Source of the DNA: Flavobacteriales bacterium
Lineage (GTDB): Bacteria; Bacteroidota; Bacteroidia; Flavobacteriales; BACL11
DNA: 26,072 nucleotides
Direction: 5' to 3'
NCBI GenBank assembly: GCA_012960835.1
Contig: DUAL01000156.1
Span: forward strand, 1-26,072
Shown here piece after piece: positions 7,667-15,618 of the stretch. Position numbers and translations under genes: made by a program. How positions within the stretch are numbered: the stretch's first letter is position 1; every line of letters starts with the position of its first letter. The notes beneath the pieces were generated by a model, which worked only from the letters and a program-made list of their open reading frames with translations, did not search any database and was not told the origin of the DNA.

Positions 7667-8866
7667 ATGTTAGGAAAATTCCAAAAGCAATTACAAGATG
7701 AATTAGCAACTATTAAGGATGCTGGTTTGTTCAAAAAAGAAAGAATAATTACCAATCCTCAAGGAGCAAGTATTCGTGTAAGTACAGGGGAGGAGGTGTT
7801 GAATTTTTGTGCAAACAATTATTTAGGATTGTCTTCTCATCCTGATGTAATACAATCAGCAAAAGATGCTTTGGATACTCATGGTTACGGAATGTCTTCC
7901 GTGCGATTTATTTGTGGTACGCAAGACATACATAAAAACCTAGAAGCAAAAATTGCTGACTTTTTAGGCATGGAGGATACTATATTATATGCAGCAGCTT
8001 TTGATGCAAATGGAGGTGTTTTCGAACCACTTTTTTCTGTAGAAGATGCTATTATTTCGGATGAGCTGAATCATGCTTCTATTATTGATGGAGTAAGATT
8101 GTGTAAAGCAAAAAGGTACCGATATAAAAATAATGATATGGAAAGTTTGGAAGAGCAGTTAAAGCTTTCTCAGGAGCAAAGAAACAGAGTGATAGTAACG
8201 GATGGTGTCTTTTCTATGGATGGTTATTTGGCACAATTGGATAAAATCTGTGATTTGGCCGAAAAATATGATGCTTTAGTAATGGTGGATGATTCTCATT
8301 CTACAGGTTTTGTGGGGGAAACAGGAAGAGGAACTCACCAGCATTGTGGCGTTATGGGAAGGGTGGATATCATTACTTCTACTTTAGGAAAGGCTTTGGG
8401 TGGAGCAATGGGTGGTTTTACTTCAGCAAAAAAAGAAATCATTGATATGCTCAGACAAAGATCTCGCCCGTATTTATTTTCCAATTCATTAGCGCCAGCT
8501 ATTGTTGGGGCAGCTACTAAGGTTATCGATTTACTTTCAGACTCAACTGATTTAAGAGATAAATTAGAAGAAAACACAAGATACTTTAGAGCTAAAATGA
8601 CTGCTGCAGGTTTTGATATTAAAGAGGGGATTCACCCAATTGTTCCTGTAATGCTTTATGATGTGAAATTGGCACAAGAAATGTCAGAAAAATTATTGGC
8701 TGAAGGTATTTATGTTATTGGATTTTTCTTTCCAGTTGTACCACAGGGTCAAGCCAGAATAAGAGTGCAAATTTCTGCCGCACATTCTCAAGATCATTTA
8801 GACAAAGCAATTACAGCTTTCACAAAGGTAGGAAAGCAGCTAAATGTTATAAATAAGAATAGTTAA
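7667..8866 (+). CDS. kbl: Glycine C-acetyltransferase (2-amino-3-ketobutyrate CoA ligase)
   Basis: A PLP enzyme that cleaves 2-amino-3-ketobutyrate with CoA to glycine and acetyl-CoA, the second step of threonine breakdown. The 399-residue protein is colinear with E. coli Kbl. Shared segments include NFCANNYLGL, SVRFICGTQD, ISDELNHASIIDGVRLCKAK, DGVFSMDG, VMVDDSHSTGFVGE and RQRSRPYLFSNSLAPAIV. The PLP-binding lysine is Lys242 in TSTLGKALGGAMGG. The close match over GFFFPVVPQGQARIR near the C-terminus separates it from the related serine palmitoyltransferases and 5-aminolevulinate synthases. The start is the ATG at 7667; an upstream in-frame start at 7634 would lie before the promoter -7 box. 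The usual partner threonine dehydrogenase gene is not adjacent. Confidence 0.95.
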   Translation: MLGKFQKQLQDELATIKDAGLFKKERIITNPQGASIRVSTGEEVLNFCANNYLGLSSHPDVIQSAKDALDTHGYGMSSVRFICGTQDIHKNLEAKIADFLGMEDTILYAAAFDANGGVFEPLFSVEDAIISDELNHASIIDGVRLCKAKRYRYKNNDMESLEEQLKLSQEQRNRVIVTDGVFSMDGYLAQLDKICDLAEKYDALVMVDDSHSTGFVGETGRGTHQHCGVMGRVDIITSTLGKALGGAMGGFTSAKKEIIDMLRQRSRPYLFSNSLAPAIVGAATKVIDLLSDSTDLRDKLEENTRYFRAKMTAAGFDIKEGIHPIVPVMLYDVKLAQEMSEKLLAEGIYVIGFFFPVVPQGQARIRVQISAAHSQDHLDKAITAFTKVGKQLNVINKNS

Positions 8867-8872
8867 TAATAT

Positions 8873-8902
8873 TTTGCAGACTTTAAAAAAAGTGTAATTT
8901 TG
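8873..8902 (+). promoter_or_regulatory. rplM operon promoter
   Basis: TAATTTTG at 8895-8902 matches the -7 consensus TAnnTTTG. TTTG at 8873-8876 lies 18 bases upstream as the -33 element. The -7 box ends 35 bases before the rplM start. This promoter probably drives rplM, rpsI, rpsB and tsf. Confidence 0.7.
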
Positions 8903-8937
8903 CAGCCCTTTTAAAAAGGACTAAAAACATATATATA

Positions 8938-9393
8938 GTGGATACATTAAGTTACAAAACATTATCAGCAAATAAAGAGACAGCAAACAAAGAGTGGTTT
9001 GTAGTTGATGCTGAAGGACAAATTCTTGGAAGAATGGCATCAAAAATTGCCAAAGTTTTAAGAGGTAAGTATAAAACAAATTTTACCCCTCATGCTGATT
9101 GTGGTGATTATGTAATCGTAATTAATGCAGGTAAAATTGTAATGACAGGAGACAAAATGGAAAAAAGAGAAATTTTTTCTCACACTGGATTTCCAGGAGG
9201 GCAAAAAAGAATCTCTCCTGCTCAGATGCTGAAAAAAGATGAAACATCAGTTGTAAAACATGCCATTAAAGGGATGCTTCCTAAAAATAAATTGGGAGCA
9301 GCAATCTTAAAAAACTGTTATATATATGCAGGTGCTGAGCATGGGCAAGAGGCACAAAAACCACAACACTTAAATTTAAACGATTTAAAATAA
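8938..9393 (+). CDS. rplM: 50S ribosomal protein L13 (uL13)
   Basis: Early-assembly protein of the large subunit that binds 23S rRNA. The 151 residues match the family: the N-terminal KEWFVVDAEGQILGRMASKIA, the central HADCGDYVIVINAGKI, then MTGDKMEKREIFSHTGFPGG, and the C-terminal KGMLPKNKLGAAILKN. The start codon is GTG at 8938; no ATG lies nearby in frame, and the resulting MDTLSYKT N-terminus is typical of the phylum. There is no Shine-Dalgarno sequence, as is usual in Bacteroidota; the upstream region is A/T-rich. The short leader holds a small hairpin (CCTTT/AAAGG at about 8906-8919) next to the -7 box. rpsI starts 1 base after the stop. Confidence 0.97.
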   Translation: MDTLSYKTLSANKETANKEWFVVDAEGQILGRMASKIAKVLRGKYKTNFTPHADCGDYVIVINAGKIVMTGDKMEKREIFSHTGFPGGQKRISPAQMLKKDETSVVKHAIKGMLPKNKLGAAILKNCYIYAGAEHGQEAQKPQHLNLNDLK

Positions 9394-9394
9394 T

Positions 9395-9781
9395 ATGGAT
9401 ACGATTCATACAATAGGAAGAAGAAAAGCATCAGTCGCTAGAATATATATGTCGGCTGGTAAAGGTAAAATTACCGTAAACAAAAAAGACAGTAAAGAAT
9501 ATTTTCCAACTGAAATACTGCTTTATAAAGTAAATCAACCATTACAAGTAGTAGATATGGAAGGTAAATTTGATATAAAAGTAAATGTTGTAGGGGGAGG
9601 AACTACTGGTCAAGCAGATGCAATAAAGTTGGCTATTGCCAGGGCTTTATGTGAGCTAGATGTTGAAAACAGACCTGCACTAAAAGCAGAAGGTTTACTT
9701 ACGAGAGACCCTAGAGTTGTGGAAAGAAAGAAACCCGGACAAAAGAAAGCAAGGAAGAAATTCCAGTGGGTTAAAAGATAG
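9395..9781 (+). CDS. rpsI: 30S ribosomal protein S9 (uS9)
   Basis: Small-subunit head protein whose C-terminal tail reaches the P-site tRNA. The 128 residues show the family N-terminus IGRRKASVARIY and the core VNVVGGGTTGQADAIKLAIARAL. LLTRDPRVVERKKPGQKKARK follows in the expected place. The protein ends FQWVKR, whereas most S9 proteins end FSKR. The last Lys-Arg pair is kept, but the residue before it is Val and the aromatic is Trp. The gene follows rplM after one base (TAATATG), the conserved rplM-rpsI pair. A 92-base spacer with RNA-like structure separates it from rpsB. Confidence 0.97.
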   Translation: MDTIHTIGRRKASVARIYMSAGKGKITVNKKDSKEYFPTEILLYKVNQPLQVVDMEGKFDIKVNVVGGGTTGQADAIKLAIARALCELDVENRPALKAEGLLTRDPRVVERKKPGQKKARKKFQWVKR

Positions 9782-9801
9782 AATTTTAATTATTAATCAA
9801 T

Positions 9802-9858
9802 GTTTAGCATCTAAACTTTTAGGACAAGCCAGAAGGCTTCTACCTAAGGGTTGCTAAC
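9802..9858 (+). ncRNA. Candidate structured leader upstream of rpsB
   Basis: The 92-base rpsI-rpsB spacer holds several pairings. GTTTAG 9802-9807 pairs with CTAAAC 9811-9816 (loop CAT). AAGCC 9826-9830 pairs with GGCTT 9835-9839 (loop AGAA). ACC 9842-9844 pairs with GGT 9849-9851. TTAGCA 9804-9809 can instead pair with TGCTAA 9852-9857, enclosing the other two hairpins. The first and last options exclude each other. The position before rpsB-tsf suggests an autoregulatory leader for S2. This rests on sequence pairing and context only, with no family match checked. Confidence 0.45.
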
Positions 9859-9873
9859 TAAAAGAAAGTAAAC

Positions 9874-10656
9874 ATGACAAGAACAAATTTCAAAGAACTA
9901 TTAGACGCAGGTGTGCATTTTGGCCACCAAAAAAGAAAGTGGAATCCAGCAATGTCCCCTTATGTTTTTATGGAGAGAAATGGAATCCATATTATTGACT
10001 TAAATAAGTCAGTAGCAAAAATTGAAGAGGCTGCCTCTGCAATGAAACAAATTGCAAAATCAGGAAAAAATATTTTATTCGTTGCAACCAAAAAACAAGC
10101 AAAAAATATTGTTGCTGAAAAAGTGCAAAGAATCAATATGCCGTACATTACTGAAAGATGGCCAGGTGGTTTGCTAACCAATTTTGTTACTATCCGAAAA
10201 GCAGTAAAAAAGATGGATACTATTGATAAAATGAAGGAGGACGGCACTATTGATACTTTATCAAAAAGAGAGCGCCTTCAAATTTCAAGAACTAGAGAAA
10301 AATTGGAAAGGAATTTAGGCAGTATTTCAAAAATGAATCGTATTCCTTCTGCCATTTTTGTTGTAGATATTAATAAAGAGTATATTGCAGTTGCTGAGGC
10401 CAGAAAGCTAAATATTCCAACTTTTGCAATGGTGGATACCAATTCAGATCCAAACCTGGTTGAATTTCCTATCCCTGCCAATGATGATGCTACAAAATCA
10501 ATTGAGTGTATAATGGAAATTATTACCAATGCTGTTGCAGAAGGATTAGAAGAAAAAAATAAAGCGGTTGAACAGAAAGCCATGGAAAATGCTAAAAAAC
10601 TAAAAGCTAAAAAGGAAAAACAAACAAAAGAAGAAACCACTAAAACAGAAAAGTAA
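9874..10656 (+). CDS. rpsB: 30S ribosomal protein S2 (uS2)
   Basis: Small-subunit protein at the back of the 30S neck, where it helps recruit bS1 in many bacteria. The 260 residues include the family signatures FKELLDAGVHFGHQKRKWNP (residues 5-24) and the second motif PSAIFVVDINKEYIAVAEA, with the core RWPGGLLTNFVTIRKAV. The last 35 or so residues form a Lys/Glu-rich tail (KKLKAKKEKQTKEE and similar), a common low-complexity extension. The gene is preceded by the possible structured leader and followed after 2 bases by tsf, the near-universal rpsB-tsf pair. Confidence 0.97.
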   Translation: MTRTNFKELLDAGVHFGHQKRKWNPAMSPYVFMERNGIHIIDLNKSVAKIEEAASAMKQIAKSGKNILFVATKKQAKNIVAEKVQRINMPYITERWPGGLLTNFVTIRKAVKKMDTIDKMKEDGTIDTLSKRERLQISRTREKLERNLGSISKMNRIPSAIFVVDINKEYIAVAEARKLNIPTFAMVDTNSDPNLVEFPIPANDDATKSIECIMEIITNAVAEGLEEKNKAVEQKAMENAKKLKAKKEKQTKEETTKTEK

Positions 10657-10658
10657 AA

Positions 10659-11624
10659 ATGGGAGCGATTAAAGCGGCTGATGTAGCCACATTAAGAAGG
10701 CAAACAGGTGCAGGAATGATGGATTGCAAAAATGCATTAGTAGAAGCTAATGGCGATTTTGATGCGGCAATTGATGTGCTGAGAAAAAAAGGACAAAAAG
10801 TAGCTGCAAAGCGTGCCGATAGGGAAGCTTCTGAAGGAGTGGCAACTACAAAAATAAATGCAGATAATACAGCAGGTATTGCAATTGTATTAGCTTGCGA
10901 AACAGACTTTGTTGCTAAAAACGATTCTTTCAAAGAATTAACTAGTCAATTTGCCGATATAGCACTAAATCATAAAGACAAGGATTCTTTTATGACAGCT
11001 GATTTTGGTGGAATGACTGTTGCAGAAAAATTAATTGAACAAACAGGAGTCATTGGAGAAAAGTTAGAACTTTCCGCTTTTGAAAGAGTAGAAGCTCCTT
11101 TTGTTGGCTCTTATATTCATGGGGTGAAAATTGCAGTTTTGGTTGGGTTGACTAATGTAGTTGAAAAATCGGAGGTATTAGCCAAAGATTTGGCAATGCA
11201 AGTAGCCTCTATGGGTGCAACCACTTTATCTTACAAAGATTTTGATGCAGAATTTGTTGCTTCAGAAACACAGGCGAGAATTGCTGTAATTGAAAAAGAC
11301 AATGAAGAGTTAGCAAGATTAGGAAAAACACTTAAAAATGTTCCACAATACATTTCTATGTCGCAATTAACAAATGAGGTAATGGCAGAAGCAGAACAAA
11401 CTGTAAAAGCAGCATTAATAGCAGAAGGTAAGCCAGAGCATATTTTAGATAAAATTATTCCTGGCAAAATGGACCGGTACATTTCAGATAATACTACTTT
11501 AGACCAAGAAATGTGCCTGCTTGATCAGGATTTCATTAAAGATGAAAAACAATCTGTTTCCGATTACATTAAAACTTATAGTGATGTTGAAGTTAGTAGT
11601 TTTAAAAGAGTTTCATTAGGTTAA
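10659..11624 (+). CDS. tsf: Elongation factor Ts
   Basis: Guanine nucleotide exchange factor that recycles EF-Tu from its GDP to its GTP form; cytosolic. The 321 residues begin with a UBA-like domain carrying the family signature LRRQTGAGMMDCKNAL (about 11-26). The second signature CETDFVAKND follows near residue 80, in the core domain that contacts the EF-Tu magnesium site. The C-terminal part (VSDYIKTYSDVEVSSFKRVSLG) is the expected end. It is longer than the E. coli protein (283 aa). The gene starts 2 bases after rpsB and closes the transcription unit at a clear terminator. Confidence 0.97.
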   Translation: MGAIKAADVATLRRQTGAGMMDCKNALVEANGDFDAAIDVLRKKGQKVAAKRADREASEGVATTKINADNTAGIAIVLACETDFVAKNDSFKELTSQFADIALNHKDKDSFMTADFGGMTVAEKLIEQTGVIGEKLELSAFERVEAPFVGSYIHGVKIAVLVGLTNVVEKSEVLAKDLAMQVASMGATTLSYKDFDAEFVASETQARIAVIEKDNEELARLGKTLKNVPQYISMSQLTNEVMAEAEQTVKAALIAEGKPEHILDKIIPGKMDRYISDNTTLDQEMCLLDQDFIKDEKQSVSDYIKTYSDVEVSSFKRVSLG

Positions 11625-11646
11625 AAAACACTTATATAATTTTAAG

Positions 11647-11675
11647 AAGCCACTTTTTTTCAGAGTGGCTTTTTT
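11647..11675 (+). terminator. Rho-independent terminator of the rplM-tsf unit
   Basis: AAGCCACT (11647-11654) pairs with AGTGGCTT (11664-11671) around a 9-base loop, followed by a T run. It lies 22 bases after the tsf stop and separates tsf from pyrH. Confidence 0.88.
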
Positions 11676-11724
11676 ATTGTTCAAAATTTCTAAACTACAT
11701 TATTTTTTCTTTAGCTGAATTATT

Positions 11725-11732
11725 TATCTTTG
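11725..11732 (+). promoter_or_regulatory. -7 box of the pyrH promoter
   Basis: TATCTTTG matches TAnnTTTG and ends 18 bases before the pyrH ATG, so the transcript would have a very short leader. The -33 area is T-rich without a clean TTTG. The preceding tsf terminator supports an independent promoter here. Confidence 0.6.
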
Positions 11733-11750
11733 AAAAACTTTTTTTAGACT

Positions 11751-12458
11751 ATGCAATACAAAAGAATTCTATTAAAATTAAGCGGGGAAGCTTTGATGGG
11801 GAAAGAGAAATACGGTATTGATCCGGTAAAATTAACCGATTATGCCAATGAAATACATGCGATCACATCTCTTGGCGTTGAGGTTGCTATTGTAATTGGG
11901 GGTGGCAATATTTATAGAGGAATTCAATCGGAAGGAGCAGGATTTGACAGAGTTCAGGGCGATTATATGGGGATGCTTGCTACCATCATTAATGGAATGG
12001 CTTTGCAATCGGCACTCGAAAAAATTAACATCCAAACAAGATTGCTTACCGCAATTAAAATGGAACAAGTTGCTGAACCTTACATCAGAAGAAAAGCCAT
12101 TCGCCATTTACAAAAGGGGAGAGTAGTAATATTTGGAGGAGGAACAGGAAATCCTTATTTCACAACCGATACGGCTGCCACTTTAAGGGCTATTGAGATT
12201 GAGGCAGATGTAATTTTGAAAGGGACCAGAGTGGATGGTATCTACACGGCCGATCCTGAAAAAGATAAAACGGCAAAAATGTATGACTCTATTTCCTTTG
12301 ATGAGGTGTATAAAAAAGGCTTGAAAGTAATGGACATGACGGCTTTCACCCTTTGCAGGGAAAACAATTTACCGATTAAAGTTTTCAATATGAACCAAAA
12401 CGGCAACCTTAAAAAAGTATGTGCTGGCGAAAAAGTTGGAACTTTGGTTAATTTTTAA
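11751..12458 (+). CDS. pyrH: Uridylate kinase (UMP kinase)
   Basis: Phosphorylates UMP to UDP with ATP in pyrimidine nucleotide synthesis; a hexameric cytosolic enzyme of the amino-acid-kinase fold, unlike eukaryotic UMP/CMP kinases. The 235 residues match the usual length. Visible motifs are RILLKLSGEALMG at the N-terminus and VIGGGNIYRG. GDYMGMLATIINGMALQ, RRKAIRHLQKGRVVIFGGG and GNPYFTTDTAATLRAIEIEA follow, then LKGTRVDGIYTADPEKD near the nucleotide site. The next gene, frr, starts 25 bases after the stop, and the tsf-pyrH-frr order is widely conserved. Here a terminator and promoter separate it from tsf. Confidence 0.97.
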   Translation: MQYKRILLKLSGEALMGKEKYGIDPVKLTDYANEIHAITSLGVEVAIVIGGGNIYRGIQSEGAGFDRVQGDYMGMLATIINGMALQSALEKINIQTRLLTAIKMEQVAEPYIRRKAIRHLQKGRVVIFGGGTGNPYFTTDTAATLRAIEIEADVILKGTRVDGIYTADPEKDKTAKMYDSISFDEVYKKGLKVMDMTAFTLCRENNLPIKVFNMNQNGNLKKVCAGEKVGTLVNF

Positions 12459-12483
12459 TAATCTTGTATAAAGCTTTTAACCA

Positions 12484-13047
12484 ATGACAGAAGAAGTAAA
12501 ATTTCACTTAGAGGTTGCCAAAGAGCAAATGGAAGAATCCATTAAGCACTTGGAAGCTGTATTGACAAAAATAAGAGCAGGAAAAGCTAATCCGCAAATG
12601 CTTGGCAGTGTTCAAGTTGACTATTATGGCACTTCTACTCCTATCAGTCAGATGGCTAATGTAAACACTCCTGATGCGCAAACCATTTCTATTCAACCTT
12701 GGGATAAATCTGTTTTGCAAGATATTGAGAAAGCAATAATGGAAGCTAATCTTGGCTTTACGCCTATGAATAATGGGGAAATGATAATGATAAACATTCC
12801 CCCACTTACTGAGGAAAGACGATTAGAATTGGTAAAACAAGCAAAAGCAGAAGCAGAACATTGCAAAGTAAGCATTCGAAATGTTCGCCATAAAGCGAAT
12901 GATGAAATGAAGCAATTAGGAAAAGAGAGGTTGTCAGAAGACTTGGAAAAAGATGCTCAGGCAGAAGTGCAAAAACTAACGGATTCGTATATTACAACAA
13001 CAGATAATCATTTTTCTGCCAAAGAAAAAGAAATTTTAACCATTTAG
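12484..13047 (+). CDS. frr: Ribosome recycling factor
   Basis: Works with EF-G after peptide release to split the post-termination ribosome. The 187 residues are normal length. Domain I helices carry LTKIRAGKANPQMLGSVQVDYYG at the start. The hinge and domain II follow with PISQMANVNTPDAQTISIQPWDKS, then NPG-region equivalents (EANLGFTPMNNGEMIMINIPPLTEERR). The C-terminal helix has VRHKANDEMKQL, the conserved domain I return. It is cotranscribed with pyrH and ended by the terminator at 13075. Confidence 0.97.
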   Translation: MTEEVKFHLEVAKEQMEESIKHLEAVLTKIRAGKANPQMLGSVQVDYYGTSTPISQMANVNTPDAQTISIQPWDKSVLQDIEKAIMEANLGFTPMNNGEMIMINIPPLTEERRLELVKQAKAEAEHCKVSIRNVRHKANDEMKQLGKERLSEDLEKDAQAEVQKLTDSYITTTDNHFSAKEKEILTI

Positions 13048-13074
13048 AGTTTCCTAATCATTAAATTTTTTTTG

Positions 13075-13097
13075 GGCTCATTTTGAGCCGTTTTTTT
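13075..13097 (+). terminator. Rho-independent terminator after frr
   Basis: GGCTCA (13075-13080) pairs with TGAGCC (13084-13089) around a TTT loop, followed by G and seven T. It begins 27 bases after the frr stop. Confidence 0.85.
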
Positions 13098-13167
13098 ATT
13101 TCTATTTAAATATTTTGTTGAAGACATAAGATTGTTATATATTAATTCGTTAAGAAGGGTGATAATC

Positions 13168-13197
13168 AAATTTTGTCCTTATTTTCGGACAAATTTT
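13168..13197 (+). repeat. Inverted repeat upstream of the transporter gene
   Basis: TTTGTCC (13172-13178) and GGACAAA (13187-13193) form a perfect 7-base dyad with an 8-base centre, flanked by A-rich and T-rich ends that extend the symmetry imperfectly. It ends about 30 bases before the preferred transporter start at 13228. It could be an operator or a leader hairpin. It lacks a following long T run, so it is not a convincing terminator. Confidence 0.4.
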
Positions 13198-13227
13198 AAG
13201 CATCATAAAAAAGCATTTTATATATTT

Positions 13228-15618
13228 ATGTGGGTAGTAATTTCTAGAATTATATTAAGGTTTCGTCTTGCAATTTTACTTTCTGTTATTTTATCAACTA
13301 CCTTTATGCTTTATCAGGCAAATAGCGTAAAGCTGTCCTATCAAATGGCAAATATTTTGCCAAAAACATCTACTGTTTTTCACGATTATGAAAACTTCAA
13401 AAATAATTTTGGCGATAACAAAAACGCCATGGTTATTGGGGTAATAAACCCTAACTTATTTAATATTGAGCAATATAGAGCTTGGCAAAACTTAAGTAAG
13501 GAAATAAGCCAAATTAGTGGAATTAAAAACGCCACTTCCATTGAGAATTTATCTTTGCTTGTAAAAGACACAATTAGCAAAAGTTTTAAGGCAACTAACT
13601 GGTATAATTCGGATTTAACTTCCCAAGAGGAATTTGATAAATCGGTTGCCAATTTATTAAATCAGCCATTTTATAAGGACTTATTCTATAATGAAAAATC
13701 GAAAGCTACTATATTAGTTGTAAGCATCAATCATGAAATTTTAAAAACAAAGGAACGAGAAGAATTGATTCGGCTAATACATCTCAAAGGAGAAGAGTAT
13801 GCCAAGAGGCAAAATTTAGAGCTACATTATTCTGGACTACCATACATAAGGACTGTTGATTCTATTCAAATAAGAAAAGAAATAACCCTTTTTATTATCC
13901 TTACACTGCTTATAACCTCATTCATACTATTTCTGTTTTTCCGTTCGATTAGGGCAACTTTAATATCTATGTTTGTGGTAGTAATTGGCGTAATCTGGTC
14001 ATTTGGAACTATGTCCCTTTTAGGATATGAAATTTCAATTTTAATGGCATTGGTTCCGCCAGTAATAGTTGTCATTGGCATTCCGAACTGTATTTTTTTA
14101 CTCAACAAATTTCATAACGAATTTAAAGGACACAGAAACAAGATAAAAGCAATATCGAGAATAATAAATAAGGTGGGGAATATCACACTACTTACTAACC
14201 TTTCAACTGCTTCTGGTTTTGCTGCTTTTATACTCACCAAAAGCCAAACACTTAAAGAATTTGGGGTAATTGCTTCTATGAATATTATACTCATTTTTCT
14301 TTTTTCACTTATTATTATCCCTATTGCTCTTAGTTATTTTCCTCCTCCAAAAAGAAAACACACTCAGCATTTAGATAAAAAATGGGTAAATGCCTCTGTG
14401 GTAACTCTTGTAAAATTAGTGCAGTATAAAAGGACACAGATTTATATTGTAACATTAGCAATAGTTATTTTGGGGATTTTCGGAATATTTAAAGTAAAAA
14501 CTACTGGAAATCTTACGGATGACTTACCCAAAGATGGGGTTTTGTATAAGGACATAAAGTTTTTTGAACAAAATTTTTCAGGAGTAATGTCCTGTGAAGT
14601 TTTGGTGGATACAAAAAAGAAGAATGGCTTAATGAAAATATCGGTAATAAAAAAGATAGAACAATTACAATTGGTTTTGGATAGTTTTCCTGAATTTTCA
14701 CGAGCTATTTCCATTGTTGATTTTACTAAATATGCGAAACAGACTTTTTACAATGGGGATACCAGTTTCTACACACTACCTAATTCACAAGAAAAGAGCT
14801 GGATATTTTCCTATGCGAACAATTTGCAAAACGATAATGTGTTAAGCAAAAATATTTTTACAGATTCCTTAAATCAAGTGGCACGAATAAGTATGCGTAT
14901 GTCAGATATAAGCACCCCAAAACTGGATAGCATAATGGAAATTTTACAACCAAAAATAGATAAAATATTTGACTCAGAAAAGTACAAGGTAACCATTACT
15001 GGTGCAAGTATAGTGTTTCTAAATGGCACCAAATATTTGGTTCGAAACCTTTTTACCTCTCTGTTTTTGGTGATTATTCTTATCGCTATTTTTATGGCTT
15101 GGATGTTTAATTCCTTTCGTATGGTGGTAGTTTCACTTATTCCAAATTTGATTCCTTTACTACTAACAGCAGCCATAATGGGCTATTTTAACATTGCAAT
15201 TAAGCCCTCAACTATTCTAGTTTTTAGTATTGCTTTTGGTATTTCGGTGGACGACACAATACACTTTTTGGCTAAATACCGACAGGAACTAATCGCCAGA
15301 AAATGGAATATAAAAAGGTCGGTTATTGCGGCCCTAAAAGAGACTGGAGTAAGTATGATTTACACATCAGTTGTTCTTTTCTGTGGTTTTTTTATCTTTA
15401 TTGCCTCAGAATTTGGAGGAACGGTTGCTTTAGGGCTGTTGGTTTCCATTACGCTACTTATTGCAATGTTGGCCAATTTGTTGCTATTACCTGCCCTTTT
15501 ATTGACATTAGAAAGGGTGATTACAACTGAGGCATTTAAGGAACCATTACTCGATATTTTTGATGAGGAAGAGGATATTGAATTAACACAAATTAAAGTA
15601 AAAAGAAAAATGACATGA
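13228..15618 (+). CDS. RND/MMPL-type membrane transporter (patched-like, sterol-sensing-domain topology)
   Basis: A large inner-membrane protein, 796 residues from the ATG at 13228. A TTG at 13132 would add 32 residues across an inverted repeat, so it is less likely. Topology is the RND duplication: TM1 (about 13-30), a periplasmic loop (31-217) and TM2-6 (218 to about 400). Then come TM7 (about 404-421), a second loop (422-603) and TM8-12 (604 to about 758), ending in an acidic cytoplasmic tail. The second half has the family motif GISVDDTIHFLAKY with Asp675 and Asp676. The matching site in the first half reads GIPNCIFLL (284 onward), with no acid. Relatives export lipids, hopanoids or hydrophobic compounds using the proton gradient. 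No adaptor (HlyD-type) or TolC gene is adjacent, fitting the MMPL/HpnN branch. The substrate is unknown. Its stop overlaps the rmlA start (ATGA). Confidence 0.85.
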   Translation: MWVVISRIILRFRLAILLSVILSTTFMLYQANSVKLSYQMANILPKTSTVFHDYENFKNNFGDNKNAMVIGVINPNLFNIEQYRAWQNLSKEISQISGIKNATSIENLSLLVKDTISKSFKATNWYNSDLTSQEEFDKSVANLLNQPFYKDLFYNEKSKATILVVSINHEILKTKEREELIRLIHLKGEEYAKRQNLELHYSGLPYIRTVDSIQIRKEITLFIILTLLITSFILFLFFRSIRATLISMFVVVIGVIWSFGTMSLLGYEISILMALVPPVIVVIGIPNCIFLLNKFHNEFKGHRNKIKAISRIINKVGNITLLTNLSTASGFAAFILTKSQTLKEFGVIASMNIILIFLFSLIIIPIALSYFPPPKRKHTQHLDKKWVNASVVTLVKLVQYKRTQIYIVTLAIVILGIFGIFKVKTTGNLTDDLPKDGVLYKDIKFFEQNFSGVMSCEVLVDTKKKNGLMKISVIKKIEQLQLVLDSFPEFSRAISIVDFTKYAKQTFYNGDTSFYTLPNSQEKSWIFSYANNLQNDNVLSKNIFTDSLNQVARISMRMSDISTPKLDSIMEILQPKIDKIFDSEKYKVTITGASIVFLNGTKYLVRNLFTSLFLVIILIAIFMAWMFNSFRMVVVSLIPNLIPLLLTAAIMGYFNIAIKPSTILVFSIAFGISVDDTIHFLAKYRQELIARKWNIKRSVIAALKETGVSMIYTSVVLFCGFFIFIASEFGGTVALGLLVSITLLIAMLANLLLLPALLLTLERVITTEAFKEPLLDIFDEEEDIELTQIKVKRKMT

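Noticed and set aside
10278..10640. Long open frame antisense to rpsB (120 aa), and similar antisense frames over tsf, gdhA and nuo genes
   Set aside because: They lie opposite strongly conserved genes, show low-complexity Ser/Phe/Ile-rich products as expected of complement frames, and have no start context.
13098..13175. A -7 box for the transporter operon (AAATTTTG at 13168, or a near match at 13110)
   Set aside because: Each differs from the consensus at a key base and has no -33 partner at a fitting distance.
13132..13227. TTG-initiated extension of the transporter
   Set aside because: The added 32 residues are not typical of the family, cross the inverted repeat, and the ATG at 13228 leads directly into TM1. 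Kept as an alternative only.
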